Assembly (NCBI RefSeq): GCF_017114985.1
Contig: NZ_JABXKP010000100.1
Location: 200,216 to 264,215, forward strand
Length of the DNA: 64,000 bases
DNA from: Nostoc sp. JL33
Lineage (GTDB): Bacteria; Cyanobacteriota; Cyanobacteriia; Cyanobacteriales; Nostocaceae
Direction of reading: 5' to 3'
Shown here: positions 33,690 through 41,958 of the stretch, one piece after another
Layout of the letters: the number at the start of each line of letters is the position of its first letter
Position numbering within the stretch: position 1 is the stretch's first letter
Notes under the pieces: model-generated
Databases searched by the model: none
Told to the model about the DNA's origin: nothing
The model's input: the letters and a program-made list of their open reading frames with translations, nothing else
Program-made: the position numbers and the translations under genes

Positions 33690-35993
33690 ATGGATACTCT
33701 CACACTCAAACTTCGAGGCATGAGTTGCGCCGCTTGCGCTAACAACATCGAAAAGGCAATTCGCTCTGTTCCTGGGGTGATTGATTCCAACGTTAACTTT
33801 GGAGCAGAGCAAGCCGCGATCAAATACGATCGCTCTCTAGCCAATTTAGAGAAAATCCAAGCTGCGATCGCATCTGCGGGATACTCTTCTTACTCACTCC
33901 AGGAAGAAATACTCTCCGAAGAAGACGATGCAGAGATTGCGAGTAGGCAAGCATTACAACGCAAACTCTCGCTCAAGGTATTGGTGGGAGGTGTAATTAG
34001 CATTTTCCTATTTTTGGGGTCGTTGTCCATGATGACTGGGTTGAACTTACCCTTAATTCCAAGCTTCCTGCAAAATCCTTGGATACAGTTAGTCCTGACA
34101 ACTCCCGTCGTATTTTGGTGTGGTGGATCTTTTTACCGGAATGGCTGGAAATCGCTCAAGCGGCATACGGCGACGATGGACACGCTGATTGCTTTGGGCA
34201 CAAGTGCAGCGTATCTATATTCTTTGTTTGTGACTGTTTTCCCGAAATTTTTTATTGCTCAGGGCTTGATACCTCATGTTTATTACGAAGTTGCTGCGAT
34301 CGTCATTACCTTAATTTTGTTGGGGCGGTTGTTGGAAAATCGCGCTAGGGGACAAACTTCTGAAGCCATCCGCAAACTCATTGGACTGCAAGCTAGAGAT
34401 GCCAGAGTTATCCGTTATGGTAAGGAAATTGATCTTCCGATCGCCGAAGTCATAATCAACGATGTGATTTTGGTGCGTCCTGGTGAGAAGATTCCGGTAG
34501 ATGGCGAAGTGATTACAGGCGCTTCAACGGTAGATGAAGCGATGGTGACGGGTGAAAGTTTGCCAGTCAAAAAGCAGCCAGGAGATGAGGTGATTGGGGC
34601 GACAATTAACGGTGCGGGTGCGTTTCAGTTTCGGGTGACACGAGTCGGAAATGATACGTTTTTGGCTCAAATCGTCAAACTGGTGCAACAAGCGCAAGGT
34701 TCTAAAGCCCCAATTCAGCGCTTGGCAGATCAAGTCACAGGATGGTTTGTACCAGCTGTGATTGCGATCGCGATCGCCACTTTTGTGATTTGGTTTAATT
34801 TCACAGGCAACCTCACCCTAGCAACAACGACAACGGTAGGTGTACTGATTATCGCTTGTCCCTGTGCTTTGGGTTTAGCTACCCCCACATCTGTAATGGT
34901 GGGGACGGGCAAAGGTGCAGAAAATGGCATCTTGATTAAAGGTGCGGACAGTTTAGAACTAGCACACAAAATTAAAACCATCGTTTTAGATAAAACTGGC
35001 ACTTTGACTCAGGGTAAACCTACAGTTACAGACTTTGTGACTGTCAACGGCACAGCTAATGGTAATGAAATCACGCTTTTACAGTTAGCAGCAACGGTAG
35101 AACGAAATTCTGAGCATCCTTTAGCTGAAGCTGTAGTGAAATACGCCCAGTCTCAAGAGGTGAGTTTAACAGAGGCAAAGAACTTTCAGGCGATCGCAGG
35201 TAGTGGTGTACAAGCAGTTGTTTCAAATCAGCTTGTGCAAATTGGTACACAACGTTGGTTAACCGAACTTGGAATTAACACCATAACTCTCCAACAGTAT
35301 AAAGATGCCTGGGAAACTGCTGGTAAAACAGTAATTTTGATTGCTGTAGATGGCGAACTACAAGGAATAATGGGTATTGCCGATGCCCTCAAACCTTCAT
35401 CAACAGCAGTGGTAAAAGCTTTACAGAAGCTAGGTTTAGAAGTAGTAATGCTCACTGGAGATAATCGTAAAACTGCTGATGCGATCGCTCTACAAGTTGG
35501 CATCCAGCGAATCTTTGCCGAAGTCCGTCCAGATCAGAAGGCGGCAATTATCCAATCTCTGCAAGGGGAGATAGAGAGATTTCGCAATTCAAAATCCAAA
35601 ATCCAAAATCCAAAATCCAAAATTGTCGCAATGGTAGGTGATGGCATAAATGATGCCCCAGCCTTAGCACAAGCTGATGTGGGAATTGCTATTGGGACAG
35701 GAACAGATGTAGCGATCGCAGCTAGCGATATTACCCTAATTTCTGGAGATTTACAAGGAATTGTTACAGCTATTCAACTTAGTCGCGCCACCATCAATAA
35801 TATTAGGCAAAATCTCTTCTTTGCCTTTATTTACAACGTCATTGGTATTCCGATTGCGGCGGGAATTCTGTTCCCCATCTTTGGTTGGTTACTCAATCCA
35901 ATTATCGCCGGGGCGGCGATGGCTCTTTCTTCGCTTTCTGTTGTTAGCAATGCTCTCAGATTGCGTAACTTTCAACCAAAAGCTATCTTATAA
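33690..35993 (+). CDS. copA: Copper-translocating P-type ATPase
   Basis: A 767-residue P1B-type pump. The N-terminal HMA domain has MSCAAC (Cys13, Cys16). Eight membrane helices are expected, with the transport motif CPC at 390-392 in ACPCALGLATP, the copper-type sequence. The phosphorylated Asp434 is in DKTGT, and the HP motif SEHPLA and MVGDGINDAPAL hinge are present. Residues about 632-645 (SKSKIQNPKSKI) are encoded by AAAATCC heptamers inserted just before the hinge. It exports Cu(I) from the cytosol or moves it into thylakoids. Confidence 0.92.
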   Translation: MDTLTLKLRGMSCAACANNIEKAIRSVPGVIDSNVNFGAEQAAIKYDRSLANLEKIQAAIASAGYSSYSLQEEILSEEDDAEIASRQALQRKLSLKVLVGGVISIFLFLGSLSMMTGLNLPLIPSFLQNPWIQLVLTTPVVFWCGGSFYRNGWKSLKRHTATMDTLIALGTSAAYLYSLFVTVFPKFFIAQGLIPHVYYEVAAIVITLILLGRLLENRARGQTSEAIRKLIGLQARDARVIRYGKEIDLPIAEVIINDVILVRPGEKIPVDGEVITGASTVDEAMVTGESLPVKKQPGDEVIGATINGAGAFQFRVTRVGNDTFLAQIVKLVQQAQGSKAPIQRLADQVTGWFVPAVIAIAIATFVIWFNFTGNLTLATTTTVGVLIIACPCALGLATPTSVMVGTGKGAENGILIKGADSLELAHKIKTIVLDKTGTLTQGKPTVTDFVTVNGTANGNEITLLQLAATVERNSEHPLAEAVVKYAQSQEVSLTEAKNFQAIAGSGVQAVVSNQLVQIGTQRWLTELGINTITLQQYKDAWETAGKTVILIAVDGELQGIMGIADALKPSSTAVVKALQKLGLEVVMLTGDNRKTADAIALQVGIQRIFAEVRPDQKAAIIQSLQGEIERFRNSKSKIQNPKSKIVAMVGDGINDAPALAQADVGIAIGTGTDVAIAASDITLISGDLQGIVTAIQLSRATINNIRQNLFFAFIYNVIGIPIAAGILFPIFGWLLNPIIAGAAMALSSLSVVSNALRLRNFQPKAIL
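35585..35624. repeat. AAAATCC heptamer repeat inside copA
   Basis: About five units of CAAAATC lie between codons 632 and 645, in frame, between the nucleotide-binding region and the MVGDGINDAP motif. The same heptamer occurs between many genes in the window. Confidence 0.85.
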
Positions 35994-36012
35994 TTGCAGG
36001 TTAATTTAGGAA

Positions 36013-36246
36013 ATGTTCAGTCAAAAAACGCTTTGGGGAAGCCTTACAGCTTTAGTCCTGCTCACTGGAACATCAGGCGTAGCATTAGCAGAAATGCCAG
36101 CCCACTCGCCAGAGCAAACCAGCCAATTTCATCGTATTGAGCAACCTTTGGGCTTGAAAGTTGGTGTTGCGATCGCAGGTTTAGCCTTAATTGGACTAGA
36201 GTTATGGTGGTTTCTTCTCTATAAAAGTCCTGATACCAATTCATGA
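36013..36246 (+). CDS. Small exported/membrane protein of the copper operon
   Basis: This 77-residue protein starts 19 bp after copA. Residues 1-26 look like a signal peptide (LTALVLLTGTSGVALAEM). A short polar stretch holds Met28, His31 and His40, and a second hydrophobic helix spans about 51-69. The Met/His residues after the cleavage site could bind copper, but no family is recognised. Its place in the operon suggests a metal-related role, which is inference. Confidence 0.65.
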   Translation: MFSQKTLWGSLTALVLLTGTSGVALAEMPAHSPEQTSQFHRIEQPLGLKVGVAIAGLALIGLELWWFLLYKSPDTNS

Positions 36247-36307
36247 AAATCTTGATACATCTGCGGTTCGTCGTAGGGGTGCAATCTTACCTATCTACAG
36301 CCCAATA

Positions 36308-36439
36308 AATATGGTTCGGTTAAGGTGCATAGTCCCTAAAGATCCCCCTTATTCCCCCTTAAAAAGGGGGAAATAGAGTCATTCTTAGTCCCCCTTTTTA
36401 AGGGGGGTTGGGGGGATCAAGTCTTATCCGAACCGTATT
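36308..36439. mobile_element. 132-bp MITE-like element
   Basis: The ends AATATGGTTCGG (36308-36319) and CCGAACCGTATT (36428-36439) are inverted repeats with one mismatch. Inside are G/C-rich inverted blocks (CCCCCTTATTCCCCC, CCCCCTTTTTAAGGGGGG). It sits between the copper operon and merR with no coding capacity. Confidence 0.65.
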
Positions 36440-36453
36440 GATCTAAAGCCGAT

Positions 36454-36918
36454 TCATCTGTTGCAAAGATTTTTGTCAATTGTATGACTGGTGTTTTGAA
36501 TAATCGGACAAATTGTATCCTCATGCTGTCCGCCCATATTCTTCCAACCTGAAAGTAATCCCTCTATTTCAGAGCGTAAAGTTAACAACTGATCAATTTG
36601 GCGATCAATCTGCAATACCTTATCTTCGAGCTTCTCTTTGATTTCACCACATGGAGCTTGTCCTTGGTCATAAACCTGAAGAATATTTCCAATCTCCTCT
36701 AGGCTAAGACCAAGATTTTGTGCCCTTTTAATGAATGCTAGACGAGTTAGCACATCCAATGAAAACTGGCGAAAGCCTCCCTCTGTTCGTCTTGATGAAT
36801 TGATTAAGCCTAAACTTTCGTAATAACGAATTGTCCTGATCGGGATTTTGCTTAAATCTGTTACCTGACCAATTAAAAGCAGTTTTTTATCTTGAGTTAA
36901 CACGGTAGATTTTCCCAA
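36454..36918 (-). CDS. MerR family metal-responsive regulator
   Basis: A 154-residue protein with an N-terminal winged helix (residues 15-80: IPIRTIRYYESLGLI, EGGFRQF) and a long dimerisation helix. Candidate metal ligands are Cys90 (APCGEIKEKL), Cys137 (TICPII) and Cys152. Cys90 aligns with the dimer-helix cysteine present in zinc, cadmium and lead sensors (Cys79 of ZntR) and absent from the copper sensor CueR. The palindromic MerR-type promoter at 33318 is its likely target. It is convergent with the copper operon across a MITE. Confidence 0.88.
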   Translation of the reverse strand: MGKSTVLTQDKKLLLIGQVTDLSKIPIRTIRYYESLGLINSSRRTEGGFRQFSLDVLTRLAFIKRAQNLGLSLEEIGNILQVYDQGQAPCGEIKEKLEDKVLQIDRQIDQLLTLRSEIEGLLSGWKNMGGQHEDTICPIIQNTSHTIDKNLCNR

Positions 36919-37251
36919 CTCTTGTAATTATTATGACATATTTTACTAATTATTAAATCCTTTGAGAGTTTAGCAAAATCTTGGCATCAGTAGTTGAAAA
37001 TTTTATCTAATTAGAGATTTTACTAAGTTTTAATTTTTCAAATATCTATTCTAAATGGACACTAGCTTAGTCTAGCTGATATTTGATTGTCATAACTTTG
37101 ACATTTTTAAGAATATTTGCCTAAGAATTTACCTGATTAATTTTATCCATTTATTGGGTAACTGTTTGTCATGGTACTGAAAGTAACTGTTTTTTTATAG
37201 TTCTCATGTTACTTCTAGATCAATTGCTTCACTTCAAGTGAAACCATAAAA
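36919..37251. other. Spacer between merR and the Rieske gene
   Basis: This 333 bp AT-rich spacer separates divergent genes. The only structure seen is TTCACTT/AAGTGAA (37228-37242), an inverted repeat 10 bp before the Rieske start codon that could be an operator. Confidence 0.35.
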
Positions 37252-38340
37252 ATGAATCTCAACTCGCAGACTTTTAGCTCAACCCGTAAACCTAAAATTT
37301 TTAATAATCCAGAGCGTTTTATTGAGGGATGGTATTGGGTAATACCCTCTCAAAATCTGCGGGTGGGTGAAGTAAAACCTGTCACGATTTTGGGTAGAGA
37401 ATTAGTGATTTACCGTGGTAAAGACAAAAGAGTAGTTACCTTTGATGCCTACTGTCCACACATGGGCGCTCACCTTGCTGAAGGCAAAGTTGAGGGTAAT
37501 ACACTACGTTGTTTTTTCCACCACTGGAAGTTTGATGCTGAAGGGATGTGTATTGATATCCCTTGTTTAGATACACCGCCTTCCTTAAAATTACAAACTT
37601 GGCCCACTGCTGAAAAGTATGGGATGATTTGGGTTTGGACTGGAGAAATACCACAACAACCCTTACCTTTTGTTCCAGAGTTGGAACAAAAAGAGTGTGA
37701 TGTCGCCATCCATTCTCACTTTGTGATGAACTGTCACCCCAACGTGGTGATGATTAACCCCATCGATGCTCAACACCTGAATACAGTTCATCAACTGCCA
37801 ATAGAAATTATTTTTGAAAGACAGGAACTGAACGAGAATGCGATTATTTTCACTAACACTACACCCATCAAAGATAATTCCTCTTTCATTAAGATCATCC
37901 GTCTTTTCTACAAAAATGCCATAACTTACAGTATTTGCTATTGGTACGGTAGCATTAGCATTGCGACACTTGGCCCCGAATTTTTCCATGTCCACACGAT
38001 GTTAGCAGTTCGCCTCCACGAAGGGGGAAAAGCTGAAGGTCAAATCTTGTTGATCACTAAGAAACGTAAAGGAATTTTTGGTTGGTTATGCAATCGAATT
38101 GTGTTATGGCTGACTAAAATTGCAGGTAAGTTCTTTTTCATGGGTGACATCAAGATTCTCCAAACAATTCAGTTTGATTTGAAAACTCCCATCAAAGTAG
38201 ATCAGCCAATCATGCAGTTTATTAACCATGTTGAAAAACAGCAATCCCTAATGTGGGGGACTTGGCAAGAAGCGCGATCGCGCGATGTGGAGAGCAAGCC
38301 CAAACGTGAGAGATGGCAAGATACAATGAGTAATGACTAA
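37252..38340 (+). CDS. Rieske-type non-haem iron oxygenase
   Basis: A 362-residue protein. The Rieske [2Fe-2S] site is Cys68-Pro-His70 (YCPHMGAHL) and Cys87-x2-His90 (RCFFHHW). The catalytic iron site is Asp172-x2-His175-x4-His180 (IDAQHLNTVH). A hydrophobic C-terminal part (about 280-300) may associate with membrane. The plan resembles cyanobacterial relatives of pheophorbide a oxygenase/Tic55 and other ring-hydroxylating oxygenases; the substrate cannot be named. Confidence 0.87.
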   Translation: MNLNSQTFSSTRKPKIFNNPERFIEGWYWVIPSQNLRVGEVKPVTILGRELVIYRGKDKRVVTFDAYCPHMGAHLAEGKVEGNTLRCFFHHWKFDAEGMCIDIPCLDTPPSLKLQTWPTAEKYGMIWVWTGEIPQQPLPFVPELEQKECDVAIHSHFVMNCHPNVVMINPIDAQHLNTVHQLPIEIIFERQELNENAIIFTNTTPIKDNSSFIKIIRLFYKNAITYSICYWYGSISIATLGPEFFHVHTMLAVRLHEGGKAEGQILLITKKRKGIFGWLCNRIVLWLTKIAGKFFFMGDIKILQTIQFDLKTPIKVDQPIMQFINHVEKQQSLMWGTWQEARSRDVESKPKRERWQDTMSND

Positions 38341-38570
38341 CATCATATCTATATGACCAAAATTCCGTCAGACTGCTTGGCCAATTAAACGCGCACGGTA
38401 TCATAACTATTGTCAACAATCTTTGCAAGAAATGAATCGTTTGTAGGGGTGTATAGATGTACGCCTCTACCAATGTATGACTAGCAGATATTTTGTGAAA
38501 TAGTATAACAATTAATAAAGGTTAAAAGTTCAACAAAATTACTTTTAACTTTTAATCGACTACTAGATAA

Positions 38571-38597
38571 ATAAAAAGAAGTGGCAAAGCCACTTCC
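38571..38597 (-). terminator. Factor-independent terminator, minus strand
   Basis: GAAGTGGC (38578-38585) and GCCACTTC (38589-38596) form a perfect hairpin with a 3-base loop. On the minus strand it runs into TTTTTAT. It would end transcripts coming from the minus-strand genes at higher coordinates (38726-39627). Another hairpin, GTTAAAAGT/ACTTTTAAC, lies near 38521-38550. Confidence 0.65.
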
Positions 38598-38725
38598 TAA
38601 TTCCCAGGTAGAACCTAAGTTATGAGTATAACCACTACAAAAAATTGAAATAGTATAAACAAACACCAATTAACTTAATATCTCTATTTTCCTTGTTGCC
38701 TGGGTTAGCAAATCCTGATTTACAT

Positions 38726-38890
38726 CTACCAATTAACTGTATATTTACACAAGTCTGATGATCGCAATGCAGACTCAATTTTATCCAGTTCATCGCTAAG
38801 ATGTGCCAGTTTTGCCTCTTCATCAAGAAGTTGCTGTTCTAATTGAAACTTGACTGCCGTACCAGCCTCAATTGCTACAGCTTTCTTCAT
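38726..38890 (-). pseudogene. Coiled-coil fragment of a larger protein
   Basis: The 54-codon frame from ATG 38890 reads MKKAVAIEAGTAVKFQLEQQ and continues as a Glu/Leu-rich helix ending ALRSSDL. Coding similarity seems to continue upstream of the ATG (AEFDIRSEKFRQ) to a TAG, so this is a piece of a longer gene. The pattern (IEAGTAVKFQLEQQLLDEE) recalls linker segments of large cyanobacterial effector or NTPase proteins; this is a weak impression. Confidence 0.4.
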
Positions 38891-38949
38891 CTGCCTAAAC
38901 TTCTCGCTGCGGATGTCAAATTCTGCCTAAAGTGCGTCTTAACATACCA

Positions 38950-39627
38950 CTACTTACTTGAATTCAATACAACGATAATTTCTGCTAACCTAATTCCCAG
39001 AGGTTTCCAGTGGGGATTGCTAGAAGAAAAAGTACTATCCCCAGACACCGCTTGGTAGTCATTGGGGAACTTTTCAGAAGCATTGGGAGCCGTATCTACT
39101 CGTAAAATGAGTTTGCCTTGATAACGGGATAATTTACTACTATCTAACAAAATAGTACCGCCGTAATCCCACGCCAATCCATAAAGTTTAAAATCACCTA
39201 ACTTCTTGCGTAACTCGCTCAACGGGGTTCCCACTCCAATAGCTTCGCGGGTTTTCCAAGCTGAACCCAGGTTACGCACATTTAAAGGTTTAGTACGAGT
39301 TTTATCACTCCAAACTACCAATAAAGATCGCTCCTGATTTAGATTTACCTGAGTAGCTGCAAAACTACCGATTCCTTCAGCACCGGAAATAGTTTTATCA
39401 ACAAGACGAGACGCGCCAAACAGTTTGATTAAATCTTGCTTGGTGGTTGTGCGTGTTATCGGCCCCACTCTTTCCCCAGGAACAATCAAGGTGTCTGTTA
39501 ATGGTTGCGATTTAGCAACAGTAATTGGATGATTGATTTTCTGGGGTAGTGCAAAGGCTGGGTTTGCTGAATAGTTTAGCAGTAAAGCTAAAGTAGCTGT
39601 AGCAATGCCTTTGATTGATGAATTCAT
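38950..39627 (-). CDS. Exported hypothetical protein, 225 residues
   Basis: Residues 1-27 form a signal peptide (IATATLALLLNYSANPAFA, cleavage after AFA). The mature part is a single soluble domain. TTTKQDLIKLFGASRLVDKT and VGTPLSELRKKLGDFKLYGL look like a repeated motif (T..DL..LFG, P..EL...LG) found in other periplasmic proteins of unknown role. It lies between the Rieske gene and the zinc-type ATPase gene with a 95 bp gap to the latter, and could share its transcript. Confidence 0.7.
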   Translation of the reverse strand: MNSSIKGIATATLALLLNYSANPAFALPQKINHPITVAKSQPLTDTLIVPGERVGPITRTTTKQDLIKLFGASRLVDKTISGAEGIGSFAATQVNLNQERSLLVVWSDKTRTKPLNVRNLGSAWKTREAIGVGTPLSELRKKLGDFKLYGLAWDYGGTILLDSSKLSRYQGKLILRVDTAPNASEKFPNDYQAVSGDSTFSSSNPHWKPLGIRLAEIIVVLNSSK

Positions 39628-39722
39628 AGGTTCTATTATTGGGTAGTAGAATATGAGTGAGAAGTACTCATAATTTAACTACTACAATTTCCCAATTACA
39701 GATTACCGATTTTCTAGAAAGT

Positions 39723-41711
39723 TTATTTCATCGCTCTAGTTGCGTTTAAAATTGCCAGCATTGCTACTCCGACATCAGCAAAGACAGCTTCCCACATTGT
39801 CGCTATCCCAAAAATACCCAATCCAATAAATACAACTTTAATTGCTAAAGCGAACCCAATATTTTGCCAAACAATTTGCCTTGTTTTTCTGGCGATTTGG
39901 ATTGCTTCTGCCACTTTTGAGGGTGCATCTGTCATGATCACAATATCGGCAGTTTCTATCGCCGCATCTGAGCCTAACCCACCCATTGCCATACCAACAT
40001 CTGCTCTAGCAATCACTGGCGCATCATTAATGCCATCCCCAACAAAGACAACTTTACCATGCTTGCCAGCGGTGCTGAGTAACTTCTCAATGGCATTAAC
40101 TTTTTCTTCAGGTAATAACTCTGCTTCATAGGCATCTATGCCAAGCTGTTGAGCAATCCGGGAAGCGATCGCTTGATTATCTCCTGTCAACATTACTGTT
40201 CTCTCTACACCCATTCGCTTGAGTGCTTGAATAGCAAGTCTCGCATCTTCTTTGAGTTCATCAGCAATCACAATATACCCAACGTAAATATTATCCACTG
40301 CTAGATGAATAACTGTTCCCTCTAACTGGCAATTATCATGAGCAATCTTCTCTCTATGTAATAGGCGATCGCTTCCCGCTATCACTACCCTATTTTCAAC
40401 CTTGGCTTTAATTCCATAGCCTGCTATCTCTTGATAATCTCTCACCTCAAATTCATCGATTTTTCCCCCATAAGCCTTGCGGATAGATTGAGCGATCGGA
40501 TGATTTGAGTGCGATTCTACCTTGGCAGCTAATTGCAGTAATTCTTGTTCATTCCAGCCATTTAATGGTACTATATTTGCTACTTTAAATACACCTTTAG
40601 TTAACGTTCCAGTTTTATCAAAAACAACTGTATTAACTGCATTTAAAGTATCTAGAAAAGTAGAGCCTTTAACCAAAATACCACGTCTAGCTGCACCTCC
40701 CACACCTCCGAAGTAACCTAATGGAATACTGATAACCAGTCCACACGGACAGGAAATAACTAATAAAATTAGGGCACGATAAACCCATTCTGAATAACTT
40801 GCACCGGAAATTAATAAAGGAGGTAATAGTGCAACTGCTAGAGATGTAAAAACTACTACTGGTGTGTAATATCGGGCAAATTTAGTAATAAACTTTTCTG
40901 TTTCTGCTTTTTTACTTTTGGCATTTTGCACCAAGTCTAAAATCTTGGCAATGGAAGATTCATCAAAGAGTTTTGTTACTCTAATGCTGAGAACACCTAT
41001 TTTGTTGATCATCCCAGCCAAAACTGTTTCTCCCAGCCTCACAGTTCGCGGCACAGATTCTCCAGTTAATGCAGATGTATCAACTTGCGAATTACCATCT
41101 ATAATTTCGCCATCTAAGGGAATCTTTTCTCCGGGTTTGACAATAATAATATCCCCAATATTTACTGTTTCTGGCGATACTTTCTTGAGTTCTCCCTCTA
41201 TTTGGATATTCGCATAATCTGGACGCACTTCCAACAAGGCTTTGATGGAACTACGAGAACGACTGACGGCAATATCTTGGAACAATTCCCCAATTTTGTA
41301 AAATAACATTACCCCCACAGCTTCGGGTAATTTATGAATTGCGATCGCCCCTAATGTCGCTACTGTCATCAAAAATGTTTCATCAAATACTCTACCTTTG
41401 AGGATATTACGCCCAGCAGTTTTTAAAACACTCCATCCACTTAATAAATAGGCAGGGATGAAAAGCAGATATTCACCTATCGAGTAGAATGTATTGTGTA
41501 ATTGATTTTCAAAAATTACACCAGGCGCATATAAACTTAAAATCATTACCAAAGGCAATACCTCATCTTTCAGATTGAATTCTCCACCGTGGTCGTGATT
41601 GTGGTCATGGTTATGATTCTCATCATGATTATGATCATGATTATGATTCTCGTGATGATCATGTTCACAGCTGGAACAACCTGAAGATTCTGAATGTCGT
41701 TTTTGCTTCAT
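39723..41711 (-). CDS. Zinc/divalent-metal P-type ATPase with a His-rich N-terminus
   Basis: A 662-residue P1B pump. The N-terminus has no HMA domain; instead residues 10-45 hold CSSCEHDHHENHNHDHNHD and similar His/Asp repeats that should bind zinc or other divalent ions. The transport motif is SCPCGLVISIP, the Zn/Cd/Pb/Co type. DKTGT, SNHPIA and FVGDGINDAPVIA are intact. It resembles the ZiaA/ZntA/CoaT group. It is divergent from mntH across 247 bp. Confidence 0.9.
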   Translation of the reverse strand: MKQKRHSESSGCSSCEHDHHENHNHDHNHDENHNHDHNHDHGGEFNLKDEVLPLVMILSLYAPGVIFENQLHNTFYSIGEYLLFIPAYLLSGWSVLKTAGRNILKGRVFDETFLMTVATLGAIAIHKLPEAVGVMLFYKIGELFQDIAVSRSRSSIKALLEVRPDYANIQIEGELKKVSPETVNIGDIIIVKPGEKIPLDGEIIDGNSQVDTSALTGESVPRTVRLGETVLAGMINKIGVLSIRVTKLFDESSIAKILDLVQNAKSKKAETEKFITKFARYYTPVVVFTSLAVALLPPLLISGASYSEWVYRALILLVISCPCGLVISIPLGYFGGVGGAARRGILVKGSTFLDTLNAVNTVVFDKTGTLTKGVFKVANIVPLNGWNEQELLQLAAKVESHSNHPIAQSIRKAYGGKIDEFEVRDYQEIAGYGIKAKVENRVVIAGSDRLLHREKIAHDNCQLEGTVIHLAVDNIYVGYIVIADELKEDARLAIQALKRMGVERTVMLTGDNQAIASRIAQQLGIDAYEAELLPEEKVNAIEKLLSTAGKHGKVVFVGDGINDAPVIARADVGMAMGGLGSDAAIETADIVIMTDAPSKVAEAIQIARKTRQIVWQNIGFALAIKVVFIGLGIFGIATMWEAVFADVGVAMLAILNATRAMK

Positions 41712-41745
41712 TTTTTCTGTTGAGGCTAGTAAGTTACTTAATATA

Positions 41746-41759
41746 TGAGCCTATTCTCA
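41746..41759 (-). promoter_or_regulatory. Possible ArsR/SmtB-type operator
   Basis: TGAG-N6-CTCA lies 35-48 bp before the ATPase start. It resembles the TGAA-N6-TTCA half-site pair bound by SmtB/ZiaR-type repressors but is weaker, and no arsR/smtB gene is in the window. Confidence 0.25.
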
Positions 41760-41958
41760 AATGTAATAAAAAAAAGAAGTTTTTACAAGTTGAGAATTTA
41801 AGAACGAGAATCTATATCAATACAAGATTTAGGTTTATTGTTGAATGTTTCTACTAATATTTAGTGAATATCAAGATTTCTAACCTTATAGAAGTAGCTA
41901 CCCTGGTGAGTTTTTTAAAAAATTATGACAGAATTATGAAAAAATCAGAGTGTAAACA

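Noticed and set aside
41712..41958. A manganese riboswitch before mntH
   Set aside because: No yybP-ykoY-like motif was seen in the divergent spacer.
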